From Leptolyngbya sp. FACHB-321 (lineage in GTDB: Bacteria > Cyanobacteriota > Cyanobacteriia > Leptolyngbyales > Leptolyngbyaceae), in contig NZ_JACJPI010000042.1 of NCBI RefSeq assembly GCF_014695975.1, positions 62,001 through 126,000 on the forward strand: a stretch of 64,000 nt of DNA. The letters are read 5' to 3'. Each line of letters begins with the position of its first letter. Positions within the stretch are counted from its first letter, which is position 1. The position numbers and the translations under genes were made by a program. The notes under the pieces were generated by a model. That model was not told where the DNA came from. It made no database searches and worked only from the letters and a program-made list of their open reading frames with translations. Positions 1-8,053 of the stretch are shown here, one piece after another.

Positions 1-218
1 TTTAGAATATAACGTCACCACATTGATTAAAGGTCTACAAGGCAGTTAAGAACGTGTTTAAAGGGCTAGATGTAATGTGAAGCACTGAGCGATCGCCCCT
101 ATCACTTTCAAAAGGTGGAAGCAATCGTTAAGTCTCTCTTTTGAAAGAGGGTTTAAGAGGGAACTGAGCGTTTTGCTACAGATAGTAGGACTTTTAAGAG
201 CTTTTTAGGGAAGAAAAA

Positions 219-995
219 ATGGCCGCAGTCAGCCTCGATATTGAGAATGTAACCGTTGCCTATCATGGCAAAGTAGCGTTACACAGCGCTTCGTTACAGC
301 TCAAAGCAGGAACCATTTGTGGCTTGGTAGGGATGAACGGTGCAGGCAAGTCTACGCTGTTTAAGGCAGTCATGGGTTTCGTCAAACCCGTGCATGGGCG
401 AGTGTTGGTAAATGGGTTGCCGATTCATCGCGTCCAAAAACAGAATTTGGTTGCTTATGTCCCCCAGGCAGAAGAGGTGGACTGGGATTTTCCGGTGAGC
501 GTTCAGGATGTGGTGATGATGGGGCGCTACGGCTACATGAATTTTCTGCGTATGCCGCGATCGTCTGATAAACAGGCTGTGCGGGATAGCCTGGAGCGAG
601 TCGAAATGTGGGAGTTGCGCGATCGCCAAATTGGAGAACTATCGGGTGGACAACGGAAACGTACCTTCTTTGCACGCGCTTTAGCGCAACAAGCAACCGT
701 GTTACTTCTAGATGAGCCGTTTGCTGGCGTTGATGTCAAAACCGAGAAAACAATGATTAGACTGCTGATGGAACTGCGTCAGACCAGTCACACAGTACTG
801 CTTTCCACCCATGATTTAGCCTCTATCACCACCTTTTGTGATCAGGTCGTGTTGATTAACCGCACAATTCTGGCGTATGGCGAAACTTCAGATGTCTTTA
901 CAGAAGAAAATCTTTCCCGCACCTTTGGTGGTTCAGTGATCGATTTGTCCCTGACGAAAAATAAATTAACTCCGGGTAAGCAAGAGGAGCAGTGA
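219..995 (+). CDS. mntA: ABC transporter ATP-binding protein, Mn/Zn-type (MntA-like)
   Basis: This is the cytoplasmic ATPase of a metal-ion importer of the manganese/zinc/iron chelate family; it would drive uptake through the permease encoded next to it. The 258-residue protein has a Walker A motif (GMNGAGKST, residues 38-46), a signature LSGGQ at 141-145, Walker B VLLLDEP at 161-167 and an H-loop STHD near 195. Its length is normal for the family. The start follows a purine-rich stretch (agggaag) at a usual distance. The stop overlaps the start of the permease, so the two genes are translationally coupled. In cyanobacterial mntCAB operons a substrate-binding gene comes first; none is seen in the 218 bases upstream. 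Metal specificity (Mn rather than Zn) is inferred from resemblance only. Confidence 0.85.
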   Translation: MAAVSLDIENVTVAYHGKVALHSASLQLKAGTICGLVGMNGAGKSTLFKAVMGFVKPVHGRVLVNGLPIHRVQKQNLVAYVPQAEEVDWDFPVSVQDVVMMGRYGYMNFLRMPRSSDKQAVRDSLERVEMWELRDRQIGELSGGQRKRTFFARALAQQATVLLLDEPFAGVDVKTEKTMIRLLMELRQTSHTVLLSTHDLASITTFCDQVVLINRTILAYGETSDVFTEENLSRTFGGSVIDLSLTKNKLTPGKQEEQ

Positions 996-1858
996 TGGAT
1001 TTAGTTCAGTGGTTTTCGGCACCGTTGCAGAGTGAGTTCATGGTAAGGGCAATTTGTGTAAGTGCTCTAGTAGGAATGGTCTGTTCAGCACTCTCTTGCT
1101 ACATGACTTTAAAGGGATGGGCTTTGATGGGCGATGCTGTTTCTCATGCCGTCATGCCAGGAGTTGTCATTGCTTATATGCTGAACCTTCCCCTTGCAGT
1201 TGGCGCGTTTGTCTTTGGCGTTGGTTCAGTCATTACGATCGGCTTTATCAAGGTGAAAACTCGTGTTAAAGAAGATACGGTTATTGGGTTAGTGTTTACC
1301 GGCTTTTTCGCCTTAGGTTTAGTGCTCGTTTCTAAAGTCAGAAGTTCCATTGACTTGACTCATATTCTCTTTGGCAACGTTCTAGGCATTTCGGATGCTG
1401 ATATTGTTCAAACGGTGATTATTAGTGTCATTACGTTAGCAACGCTGGCACTGTTACGCAAAGATTTAATTTTGTTTTGCTTTGATCCAACCCATGCCCG
1501 ATCGATCGGTTTAAACACAACGTTTCTGTACTACGTTTTGCTGTCTTTGTTGTCACTGACTGCCGTTGCAGGGCTTCAAACTGTTGGTATCATCTTAGTC
1601 GTTGCTATGTTAGTAACTCCGGGTGCAACTGCATATTTGTTGAGCGATCGCTTTGATTATATGGTGCTGATTGCAATGGCTTCTGGCGTTTTTTCTAGCG
1701 TTATAGGCACTTATATCAGCTACTACATTGATGGCGCTACGGGCGGCTGTATTGTTGTACTGCAAACGTTGCTCTTTGTGATAGCAATGGTTTTTGCACC
1801 CAAGCATGGCTTACTGGCTAAAGCTCAAACTGTTACCGAATCGGCTCCCAACCAATAA
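995..1858 (+). CDS. mntB: ABC transporter permease, Mn/Zn-type (MntB-like)
   Basis: Membrane permease of the ABC-3 family, forming the metal channel with the ATPase just upstream. The sequence is a succession of seven to nine hydrophobic helices and contains the family stretch GDAVSHAVMPG near residues 46-56. The ATG at 995 is preferred over the in-frame GTG at 992 because the ribosome binding site GAGGAG ends five bases before 995 but only two before 992. The ATG shares one base with the mntA stop codon, which is typical of coupled subunits. No solute-binding partner follows; the next gene is on the opposite strand. Confidence 0.85.
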   Translation: MDLVQWFSAPLQSEFMVRAICVSALVGMVCSALSCYMTLKGWALMGDAVSHAVMPGVVIAYMLNLPLAVGAFVFGVGSVITIGFIKVKTRVKEDTVIGLVFTGFFALGLVLVSKVRSSIDLTHILFGNVLGISDADIVQTVIISVITLATLALLRKDLILFCFDPTHARSIGLNTTFLYYVLLSLLSLTAVAGLQTVGIILVVAMLVTPGATAYLLSDRFDYMVLIAMASGVFSSVIGTYISYYIDGATGGCIVVLQTLLFVIAMVFAPKHGLLAKAQTVTESAPNQ

Positions 1859-1931
1859 CTTTCTCATACGCCTATTTCTTTTCTGTCGCCATAAGTGCTA
1901 CCTTACCGAACCAAGACGGTTGTAGCAGCAT

Positions 1932-2477
1932 TTAACTAATCGTTTGATAAAAGGTAAGGGCTGTGTTGCCATACACTTTTTGACGGCATATTTCTAAGAT
2001 GGAAGGTGTGAGAACGCTGAAGCGATAAGGGCTGTGTTCTACTGCTAATTCACCGTTCGGTGCTAGTAATTGAAGGTGCGCGATCGACTCAATAACTGGT
2101 TCATACAAATCACTGTGGTAGGGCGGATCAAAGTAAATACGATCAAACTGCTGACCCTCTAATGACTTGATGCGCTGCCTGACATCACCCCGCAGCACTT
2201 GAAATGTTTGCGTATCCTTCGCCACTTGCTGCCAGTTTTGCCGAATGATAGCGTTAGCGCGAGTGGATAGCTCAATGCCCACAACCACTGCTGCACCGCG
2301 ACAAAGCGCTTCTGCACCCATTGCACCACTGCCTGCACACAAATCGAGCCAGCGACAGCCCGCGATCGTGCCCTGCCAGATATTGAACAATGCCGATCGC
2401 ACCATTGCTAAGGTGGGTCGCGTCTCTTGTCCTGGCAGGGTCTTAAGCTGACGATTGCCGTAAATTCTCAAGCTCAT
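1932..2477 (-). CDS. rsmD: 16S rRNA (guanine(966)-N(2))-methyltransferase RsmD
   Basis: RsmD methylates N2 of G966 in 16S rRNA during 30S assembly, using S-adenosylmethionine. The 181-residue protein has the SAM-binding motif I LDLCAGSGAMG at residues 44-54 and the N6/N2-methyltransferase catalytic motif DPPY at 117-120. Its length matches the family. It lies directly downstream of hisH with a one-base overlap, so the two are probably cotranscribed even though their pathways are unrelated. The stop lies 74 bases from the convergent mntB gene. Confidence 0.92.
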   Translation of the reverse strand: MSLRIYGNRQLKTLPGQETRPTLAMVRSALFNIWQGTIAGCRWLDLCAGSGAMGAEALCRGAAVVVGIELSTRANAIIRQNWQQVAKDTQTFQVLRGDVRQRIKSLEGQQFDRIYFDPPYHSDLYEPVIESIAHLQLLAPNGELAVEHSPYRFSVLTPSILEICRQKVYGNTALTFYQTIS

Positions 2478-3121
2478 TAGGATGCCGTCACAACCTGCCT
2501 TGCCTGTACCAAATTAACGAAATTTGCCAAAATCTGTAGACCAGCAGTCGAAGATTTTTCAGGGTGAAATTGAACTGCCATGAGATTATTTTGGGCGATC
2601 GCGGCTGTCACTGTTTGACTGCCGTGTGTAATCGTTGCTGCACGCGCTTTTGGATCACTGGGATCGACGTAGTACGAGTGCACAAAATAGACCCACGGAT
2701 CTATAGGAAGGTCTTGCCAGAGTGGAGAATTGGGTTGTGCTAACTCCAATTGATTCCAACCCATGTGAGGAACTGTAATGCCGGGTTCGTGGCGAAAGCG
2801 TTTGACGGTACCGGCAACGATGCCTAAACCAGGTTCTTTCCCTTCTTCACTCGCCTCAAACAAAATTTGCAGCCCTAAGCAAATGCCTAGAAACGGTTTG
2901 CCACTAGCGATCGCCCGTTTGATCGGCGCTTCTAACTGGCGTGAACGCAAATGTTGTACGGCTGGGTCAAACGAGCCAACACCGGGCAGTACGATCGCCT
3001 CTGCCTGATCCAGAGCAGCAGGAGAATCGGTAATGATGGGAGTTGCGCCTGCTTTTTCTAGCCCCTTACAGGCAGAATGCAGGTTGCCCATGTCGTAGTC
3101 CACCACTGCGATCGTTGGCAT
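2477..3121 (-). CDS. hisH: Imidazole glycerol phosphate synthase subunit HisH
   Basis: Glutaminase subunit of IGP synthase in histidine synthesis; it releases ammonia from glutamine and channels it to HisF. This is a class I glutamine amidotransferase of 214 residues with the nucleophile Cys81 in GICLGLQ and the catalytic pair His186 and Glu188 in FHPEKS. The oxyanion loop PGVGSF lies at 46-51. It overlaps rsmD by one base. The hisF partner is not in the window; hisC is about 0.5 kb away on the same strand, separated by a small gene on the other strand. Confidence 0.95.
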   Translation of the reverse strand: MPTIAVVDYDMGNLHSACKGLEKAGATPIITDSPAALDQAEAIVLPGVGSFDPAVQHLRSRQLEAPIKRAIASGKPFLGICLGLQILFEASEEGKEPGLGIVAGTVKRFRHEPGITVPHMGWNQLELAQPNSPLWQDLPIDPWVYFVHSYYVDPSDPKARAATITHGSQTVTAAIAQNNLMAVQFHPEKSSTAGLQILANFVNLVQARQVVTAS

Positions 3122-3254
3122 TTTTCTTACCTTTACACACGTTCACTCTCTAGAATTGTAGTCTGCAAGCACTGTTGTCTACACGATCGGTCAAAACACA
3201 ACCGCTTAAAAAACTTTCTCTAAGAGAAATACGCACCTCAATTTGAGACCCATC

Positions 3255-3333
3255 GTTCTAGCCCTTTCCTCACTGACTCCTGACTCCTGATTTCTAACCC
3301 CCGACTCCCTAATCCCAACTCCCGATTCCCGCT
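3255..3333. repeat. Short tandem repeat tract (actcctg/actccc type)
   Basis: Degenerate 7-8 base units such as gactcctg and aactcccg run through this intergenic stretch between hisH and a small plus-strand gene. Similar low-complexity tracts occur at 7341, 7965, 8760, 23085, 50600 and 51250, all at gene junctions. Short tandemly repeated repetitive sequences of this kind are a known property of filamentous cyanobacterial genomes. Confidence 0.7.
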
Positions 3334-3335
3334 CT

Positions 3336-3617
3336 ATGTTCAAAGTTGTCACGCCAAGATTTTCGCAGACGTTCGAGCGCTGGACGGATGCCCTTAACAC
3401 AGCCAAAGCGCTGATACCTGAATGCAAAAGTCTGACCGAAGACATTCGCATTTTTCTGTTTGACGATCTGGTATGGGTCTACAGCCGCTTGCACAAGTAC
3501 CCGCAATACATTGGCGCAGGTATGTACGATCGCCTTGCTAGAATCTTTGTGCAAGAAGCGATGGCAGAGAACGAGGAGACAACAGCCAGCCAGGATGATG
3601 ATACAGAACCAGGCTGA
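3336..3617 (+). CDS. Conserved cyanobacterial hypothetical protein, 93 aa
   Basis: I do not recognise a function. The 93-residue product begins MFKVVTPRFSQTFERW and has the composition of a soluble helical protein with an acidic tail (TASQDDDTEPG). It contains conserved-looking aromatic and Arg positions (FLFDDLVWVYSRL, residues 41-53) but no metal or catalytic motif that I can see. There is no signal peptide or membrane segment. It is a single gene between hisH and hisC, on the opposite strand to both. The upstream tract is a short tandem repeat, so the promoter is probably compact or inside that repeat. Confidence 0.7.
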   Translation: MFKVVTPRFSQTFERWTDALNTAKALIPECKSLTEDIRIFLFDDLVWVYSRLHKYPQYIGAGMYDRLARIFVQEAMAENEETTASQDDDTEPG

Positions 3618-3635
3618 ATTTACGTCAGCGGACTG

Positions 3636-4709
3636 CTACACCAAATGGATTAGCGCTTCCACCAACACCTGGTTTTGCTCGTCCGTGCCAACGGTAATCC
3701 GCAACTTGTCGCTTAAACCAGCTTGATGGAAGTAGCGCACTAAAATACCGCGCTCTTTAAGTGCTAAATAGATTTGTTCAGCATTGCTTTGGGGCGGCTG
3801 TACCAGCAAAAAGTTAGCTTGCGAATCCCACAGGCGGAAGCCCAATTGCTTAAGCGCAATCGCCAGCGCTGCCCGCGAAGTTTTGACTTTGGCAGCACAC
3901 TCATTTTTGTACGCCTGATCGCGCATAGCAGCAGCACCTACTAACCCCGCGATCGCATCAATGTTGTAGCTGTCTTTAACTTTAAACAAGCCACTCAACA
4001 GCGTTGGATTAGCGATGCCAAAACCGAGTCGTAGCCCTGCTAGTGAGTACCCTTTAGATAACGTGCGCGTTACGATCACATGATCAAATTCATGCACCAG
4101 CGGCAATGCAGTTTCTTCGGCAAAGTCAACATATGCCTCATCAACCACCAGAACACCCGTAAGCCCTGCCGCTAGTTGGCGTAGTTCAGCGATCGACACC
4201 ACATGACCAGAGGGGCTGTTGGGCGACGCAATAAAGGTAACGGCACCATTCGCAGCAATGAGTTCCGCGATCGGCAAGCGATAGTCGTCTCCGTAGGGAA
4301 TCTCGATCGTGTCCGCTGGCTGCATTGCAGTTAAGGTGCGATACAGCACATAAGTCGGTACCGGATAAACTACTTTACGCTCAGTTTCAGCGCACGCACG
4401 AATGATGATATTCAAGATATCGTCACTGCCGTTGCCCACAATAATCCAGTCCATCGGCACGCCGAGCGCTTCACTGATCGCCTGCCGAAACTCATTGGCG
4501 TAGGGATCAGGATACCGTCGCAGCGACTCAGCCTTAAGCGTTTGCAACGCTGCGATCGCTGCTGGGGAGGGCGGATAAGGATTCTCGTTGGTATTTAGTT
4601 TAATGATGGGTGTGTCAGACTTTGGCTGCTCACCTGGCACATAGCCAGTCATCGCATCAATGGCGGGGCGGAAGTAGGTAGTCACGGCTCTAGGGATAGG
4701 TTCAGGCAA
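3636..4709 (-). CDS. hisC: Histidinol-phosphate aminotransferase HisC
   Basis: PLP-dependent class I/II aminotransferase that converts imidazole acetol phosphate to histidinol phosphate. The 357-residue length is standard. Key features are the substrate arm NTNENPYPPSP (39-49), the cofactor phosphate site GNGSDD (92-97), ASPNSPSG at 161-168 and the Schiff-base lysine Lys219 in RTLSKGYSLAGLRLG. It is probably a single-gene transcript. Broad-specificity HisC-type enzymes can also act on aromatic keto acids; the neighbouring hisH supports the histidine assignment. Confidence 0.94.
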   Translation of the reverse strand: MPEPIPRAVTTYFRPAIDAMTGYVPGEQPKSDTPIIKLNTNENPYPPSPAAIAALQTLKAESLRRYPDPYANEFRQAISEALGVPMDWIIVGNGSDDILNIIIRACAETERKVVYPVPTYVLYRTLTAMQPADTIEIPYGDDYRLPIAELIAANGAVTFIASPNSPSGHVVSIAELRQLAAGLTGVLVVDEAYVDFAEETALPLVHEFDHVIVTRTLSKGYSLAGLRLGFGIANPTLLSGLFKVKDSYNIDAIAGLVGAAAMRDQAYKNECAAKVKTSRAALAIALKQLGFRLWDSQANFLLVQPPQSNAEQIYLALKERGILVRYFHQAGLSDKLRITVGTDEQNQVLVEALIHLV

Positions 4710-4763
4710 ATGCGTTCGACAAAGGCTTTAGATAAGTGCTTTAGCTTATGGTGACGTTGGACA

Positions 4764-4874
4764 TCACTGCGAGAGAAACCCTGTTACCAGCAGCGGCACA
4801 AGAATAAGCGCAGCCACGATCGCAAGTAGCGTTCCGGGATCAATCTTGACAATGTTCTCGTTTGGATCGCGCAT
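4764..4874 (-). CDS. Candidate 36-aa single-pass membrane protein
   Basis: Reading the minus strand from the ATG at 4874 gives a 36-residue peptide starting MRDPNENIVKIDPGT, followed by one hydrophobic helix (LLAIVAALILVPLLVTGF) and a stop at 4764. An AAGG sequence lies five bases before the ATG. Charged N terminus plus one helix is the layout of small thylakoid or plasma-membrane subunits, but I do not recognise it as any known photosystem, cytochrome b6f or NDH subunit. It lies 54 bases upstream of hisC on the same strand and could share its transcript. Function is unknown. Confidence 0.5.
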   Translation of the reverse strand: MRDPNENIVKIDPGTLLAIVAALILVPLLVTGFLSQ

Positions 4875-4975
4875 TGAACCTTACTCGTCAGTATGTGAAC
4901 TTAGTTTAGTGGACTTAAGTTTAGAAGATCATAACTCTTTGCTCAAAGCCTGCTGTTTGCCCAAAGCTCCTAGAC

Positions 4976-5055
4976 AAACAGCAAAAAGCCCCTGAACGTC
5001 TTGCCGTGTTTCGACTTCAGGGGCTTTCTGTATTCGATTCGTACTCCTCACACAC
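4976..5055 (-). repeat. Hairpin repeat copy 1 (possible small RNA)
   Basis: The first of three near-identical units. A 12-bp stem (4985-4996 with 5016-5027), then one bulged base and three more pairs, encloses a 12-base loop. Read on the minus strand the stem is followed by TTTTTG, as in a factor-independent terminator, and is preceded by a conserved 25-base leader (rc of 5031-5055). The spacer to copy 2 is only about 60 bases. The unit could encode a small RNA of roughly 70 nt on the minus strand. Confidence 0.7.
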
Positions 5056-5114
5056 TTGCGAATATACCACAGATTTCTTCCTTGCGGTAGTCTTTTGCAG
5101 CACGATCACTTCAA

Positions 5115-5196
5115 ACAAGCAGCAAAAAGCCCCTGAACGTCTTGCCGTGTTTCGACTTCAGGGGCTTTCTGTATTCGATTCGTACTCCTCACACAT
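5115..5196 (-). repeat. Hairpin repeat copy 2 (possible small RNA)
   Basis: This copy matches copy 1 almost base for base: stem 5126-5137 with 5157-5168, the same 12-base loop and the same leader. Downstream on the plus strand (upstream for a minus-strand RNA) 5197-5330 is homologous to 5435-5570 next to copy 3, so the duplicated unit is about 240 bases. The block at 5203-5250, including ataatctcgcta and gtgacagatgttga, is almost unchanged between copies and is the best candidate promoter region. Confidence 0.7.
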
Positions 5197-5355
5197 CTAT
5201 AATCTCGCTACCAATCTACGCTTGCTATATCTCATGTGACAGATGTTGAGATGGGCAAGTGTGAATTACGTGTGTAAAGCAGACGACAGCACAATTAGAG
5301 CAAGGATTACAGCACTGACAACCAAAAAGTATTGTGACAATCCAACGATTTAGGC

Positions 5356-5436
5356 AAGCAACAAAAAGCCCCTGAGCGTCTTGCCGTGTTTCGACTTCAG
5401 GGGCTTTCTGTATTCGATTCGTACTCCTCACATATT
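5356..5436 (-). repeat. Hairpin repeat copy 3 (possible small RNA)
   Basis: This is the third copy, with stem 5365-5376 and 5396-5407. It has one substitution in the stem (position 5376), which changes an A-U pair to G-U if read on the plus strand or to A-C on the minus strand. Leader and loop are otherwise conserved. The upstream homologous block is 5435-5570. Three copies with a conserved hairpin and conserved flank argue for selection rather than a chance terminator. Confidence 0.7.
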
Positions 5437-5637
5437 CATAATCTCGCTACTAGCCTACGTTTGCTATACCTCTTGTGACAGATGTTGAAGTGGACAAGGG
5501 GGGATGAGCCCTGTGGAGCAGGCAACAGCACCGTTATGACAAGAGTTACAGGTCTCACAAGAGCAGATAGTGCAACGATTCGACGGCACCTCAACGGAAG
5601 CGCTATTGTTTAGAGCAGTGGACTCTAGACGATCGTC

Positions 5638-6123
5638 ATGAACAAACCGTTGGATGCAGAGCAGTCGATAGCGCTGTCTACTAGCATCAAAAGCAAAGCC
5701 AAAGCACCGTTTGACAATGCCTACCGTGCTGCACTGGCAACAAAAGGCGCAATCTACGTACAGGGATTTGTAGCCGTGTCCGGGCAGCCACACAAGCCGA
5801 TCGAGCACAGTTGGCTGGAACTGGAGGATTGCATCGTTGACCCGTCGCTGCCGCACTTTAACCGCCCCGCTACCGCACTCCACTACTTTCCTGCTCAACG
5901 CCTCACGGTGAAACAGTTGAAAGCCGCGATCGAAGAAGCGAAGGAAGACTATCCCGACGACGATCCACTACCAATCTATGGCAAGGCTCCCTACGAATAC
6001 TATGGCGATTTGATGCTGGGCGGCAAAGAGTATCTCGCAGCCCACAACGCCGCGATCGCCCAATGTCAGTCGCTAAACCAGCCAAAATCGACCTCTAATG
6101 GACACATCAGTGATGAGGGCTGA
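5638..6123 (+). CDS. Conserved cyanobacterial hypothetical protein, 161 aa
   Basis: I do not recognise a named family. The 161-residue soluble protein has a central segment IEHSWLELEDCIVDPSLPHF (residues 55-74); the H-W and D-P spacing recalls transglutaminase/papain-like folds, where such His and Asp residues are catalytic, but this is only a resemblance. It ends in a low-complexity polar tail. It is a lone plus-strand gene; the hairpin repeat locus lies directly upstream, and purK follows on the other strand. Confidence 0.7.
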   Translation: MNKPLDAEQSIALSTSIKSKAKAPFDNAYRAALATKGAIYVQGFVAVSGQPHKPIEHSWLELEDCIVDPSLPHFNRPATALHYFPAQRLTVKQLKAAIEEAKEDYPDDDPLPIYGKAPYEYYGDLMLGGKEYLAAHNAAIAQCQSLNQPKSTSNGHISDEG

Positions 6124-6192
6124 AGGTAAAAGCCTAATCGGTTTGACAGCCCGCAAGCTGCTATCTATTAGGGCTGCACTAGCTGCTAACGT

Positions 6193-7341
6193 TTAGCTGC
6201 CATACCAGATGGCTTCGATCGTACTCGCGATCACCTCTCCTTGCTGTGCGTCTTCCAGCAGCACCGTAATGTGCCCTAGCTTGCGCCCTGGACGAGATTC
6301 CTTTTTGCCGTACCAGTGCAAATGAGACTTCGGCATCGCGGCTAGCTGCTGTCGCTTAGCTTGATAGTCACTTTGAGACTGCTCATAGCCCAGAAGGTTG
6401 ACCATGACGGCTCCAGGCGACTGCATAGCTGGGCTACCTAACGGCAAACCACAGACCGATCGCAACTGTTGCTCAAATTGAGATGTTTCGCACGCATCCA
6501 GCGTGAAGTGCCCTGAGTTGTGCGTGCGTGGCGCAATCTCGTTTACCAACACCTTGCTATCAGCAGTGAGAAAGAACTCAATGCCAAACACGCCAACCAC
6601 TTGCAAGCTATCGAGTAGCGTCTGGACGATCGCTTCCACTTCTACAGCGATCACCGCACTCAGCTTGGCAGGCGCAAAGACACGCTGACATACTTGCTGC
6701 TCCTGCTGTGTTTCGACGATCGGATAGACAACAATCTCGCCTGTAGTGGAACGAGCGGCGATCGCTGCCAATTCCCGCTCAAACGGCACAAACGCCTCTA
6801 CCAATAACTGAGAGTCCTCCAACTGCGCCAGCGCCGCATTCAATGCCTGGGCATCCTTAATAATGAACGTGCCTTGACCGTCATACCCATGCCGACGGGT
6901 TTTTAGCACAAACGGAAAAGAGACCGGGACGTTTTGATCGCGTTCTTTTAGCGCTTGCTGCCAGGTGTTATCCCAAGCCGCAAACTGAGGCGTTGGCAGA
7001 CCTAATTTCTGTAAATAACAGCGCTGATGATACTTATCCAGCAGTGGCTTTAGCGACTCCAACCCTGGTCGAAAGCAGACTCCTTGCGCTACCAGTTGTG
7101 AAAGTGCTTCCAGATTGACAAACTCATTTTCAAAGGTGATGACATCGCATTGAGCCGCCAGTTGTGCCGTCGCCGTTGCATCATCGATCGCCCCCAGAAC
7201 CACCCCTGCCGCAATACTTACCGCTGGATCATCACGAGACGGTGTTTGCACCACCAATTCAACACCCAGTTTAGCGGCTGCGCCTGCCATCATCCAGGCA
7301 AGTTGCCCACCACCGATCACACCCACACGTTTAATCACCAT
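6193..7341 (-). CDS. purK: 5-(carboxyamino)imidazole ribonucleotide synthase PurK
   Basis: ATP-grasp enzyme of de novo purine synthesis that carboxylates AIR to N5-CAIR with bicarbonate and ATP. The 382-residue protein has the N-terminal preATP-grasp glycine loop GVIGGGQLAWM (7-17), the ATP-grasp segment PFVLKTRRHGYDGQGT with its flexible glycine loop, and the metal-binding stretch FGIEFFLTADSKVLVNEIAPR. Length is normal. The start is followed upstream by a short tandem repeat (ccctcat units) that separates it from the pentapeptide gene. PurE is not in the window. Confidence 0.94.
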   Translation of the reverse strand: MVIKRVGVIGGGQLAWMMAGAAAKLGVELVVQTPSRDDPAVSIAAGVVLGAIDDATATAQLAAQCDVITFENEFVNLEALSQLVAQGVCFRPGLESLKPLLDKYHQRCYLQKLGLPTPQFAAWDNTWQQALKERDQNVPVSFPFVLKTRRHGYDGQGTFIIKDAQALNAALAQLEDSQLLVEAFVPFERELAAIAARSTTGEIVVYPIVETQQEQQVCQRVFAPAKLSAVIAVEVEAIVQTLLDSLQVVGVFGIEFFLTADSKVLVNEIAPRTHNSGHFTLDACETSQFEQQLRSVCGLPLGSPAMQSPGAVMVNLLGYEQSQSDYQAKRQQLAAMPKSHLHWYGKKESRPGRKLGHITVLLEDAQQGEVIASTIEAIWYGS

Positions 7342-7372
7342 CCCTCATCCCTCATCCCTCAATCCCTCTTCT

Positions 7373-7900
7373 TTATTCCCTGCACCCTAACGACTCCCGC
7401 GTCTCCACACCCGTTTTAGAATTCACCCCACTTGCCATGCCGCACAATTCTCGAATCTGCACTTTGTCTAAAATTGCGTCACTGAAGTCAGTACCGTCGA
7501 TATTCACCGCTTCAAAAACGGTTCGGAGCATCATCGTATTCACCAAAACGGCATCGCTGAGATCAACCCGCGATAGCTTCACCTGATCCAGCATTGCCTG
7601 AGTCAAATCAGCACCGTGTAGGTTCGTTTCCGTCATCGTCGAAGCGCTAAAGACCGCCCCAGCCAGATCTGCATGAGCAAAATTCGTGCGGTTGAGATTG
7701 GCGTTCGAGAACTCTGCCACTCGCAACGATTGCCCAGAGAAATCTTTGCCTGCTAGTTCAGCATTGCTGTAAGAAGGCGGCGGCGTATATTGAGAAGAGT
7801 ATTTGGCACCTGTAACCGCCTGTGCTGGCACCGAAACCATACCGAATGTCAGCAACAACGCGAACAGCACGACAAAAAAGCGATTTATCAGCATTCGCAC
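7373..7900 (-). CDS. Exported pentapeptide-repeat protein
   Basis: The 175-residue product starts with a signal peptide (about residues 1-29, ending VPAQA) and continues with A(D/N)LXX pentapeptides, for example [18 protein letters not shown] and [23 protein letters not shown], which fold as a right-handed quadrilateral beta-helix. Similar proteins of this size in cyanobacteria are thylakoid-lumen proteins. A Cys near the C terminus (ELCGMASG) and another at SLGCRE could form a capping disulfide. The biochemical role of this family is not established. Confidence 0.85.
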   Translation of the reverse strand: MRMLINRFFVVLFALLLTFGMVSVPAQAVTGAKYSSQYTPPPSYSNAELAGKDFSGQSLRVAEFSNANLNRTNFAHADLAGAVFSASTMTETNLHGADLTQAMLDQVKLSRVDLSDAVLVNTMMLRTVFEAVNIDGTDFSDAILDKVQIRELCGMASGVNSKTGVETRESLGCRE

Positions 7901-7964
7901 AGCATGGAAACGACATCTCTTAGTGTAGTCAGAAGTGAAGCGATCGCCTTTGCTTTATCAATAC

Positions 7965-8043
7965 TCTGGGTTAGCTTTCAGCTTCTAGCCTTCAGCTTTT
8001 AGCGTTAAATGCCATGCTGACCGCTGACCGCTAATTGCTGACT
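7965..8043. repeat. Short tandem repeat tract (tagctttcagctt type)
   Basis: Units such as agctttcagcttctagccttcagctttt and gctgaccgctgaccgct fill the gap upstream of the pentapeptide gene and downstream of ureF. The tract carries no open frame or clear hairpin. It belongs to the same low-complexity class found at other junctions here. Confidence 0.6.
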
Positions 8044-8053
8044 TTTTGACTAT

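Noticed and set aside
5006-5239. 77-codon plus-strand frame over the hairpin repeats
   Set aside because: Its sequence just repeats the translation of hairpin copies 1 and 2 and has no ribosome site; a DNA repeat, not a gene.
4976-5440. Possible CRISPR array
   Set aside because: Only three units with unequal spacing (about 140 and 240 bases), spacers are related to each other and no cas genes are near.
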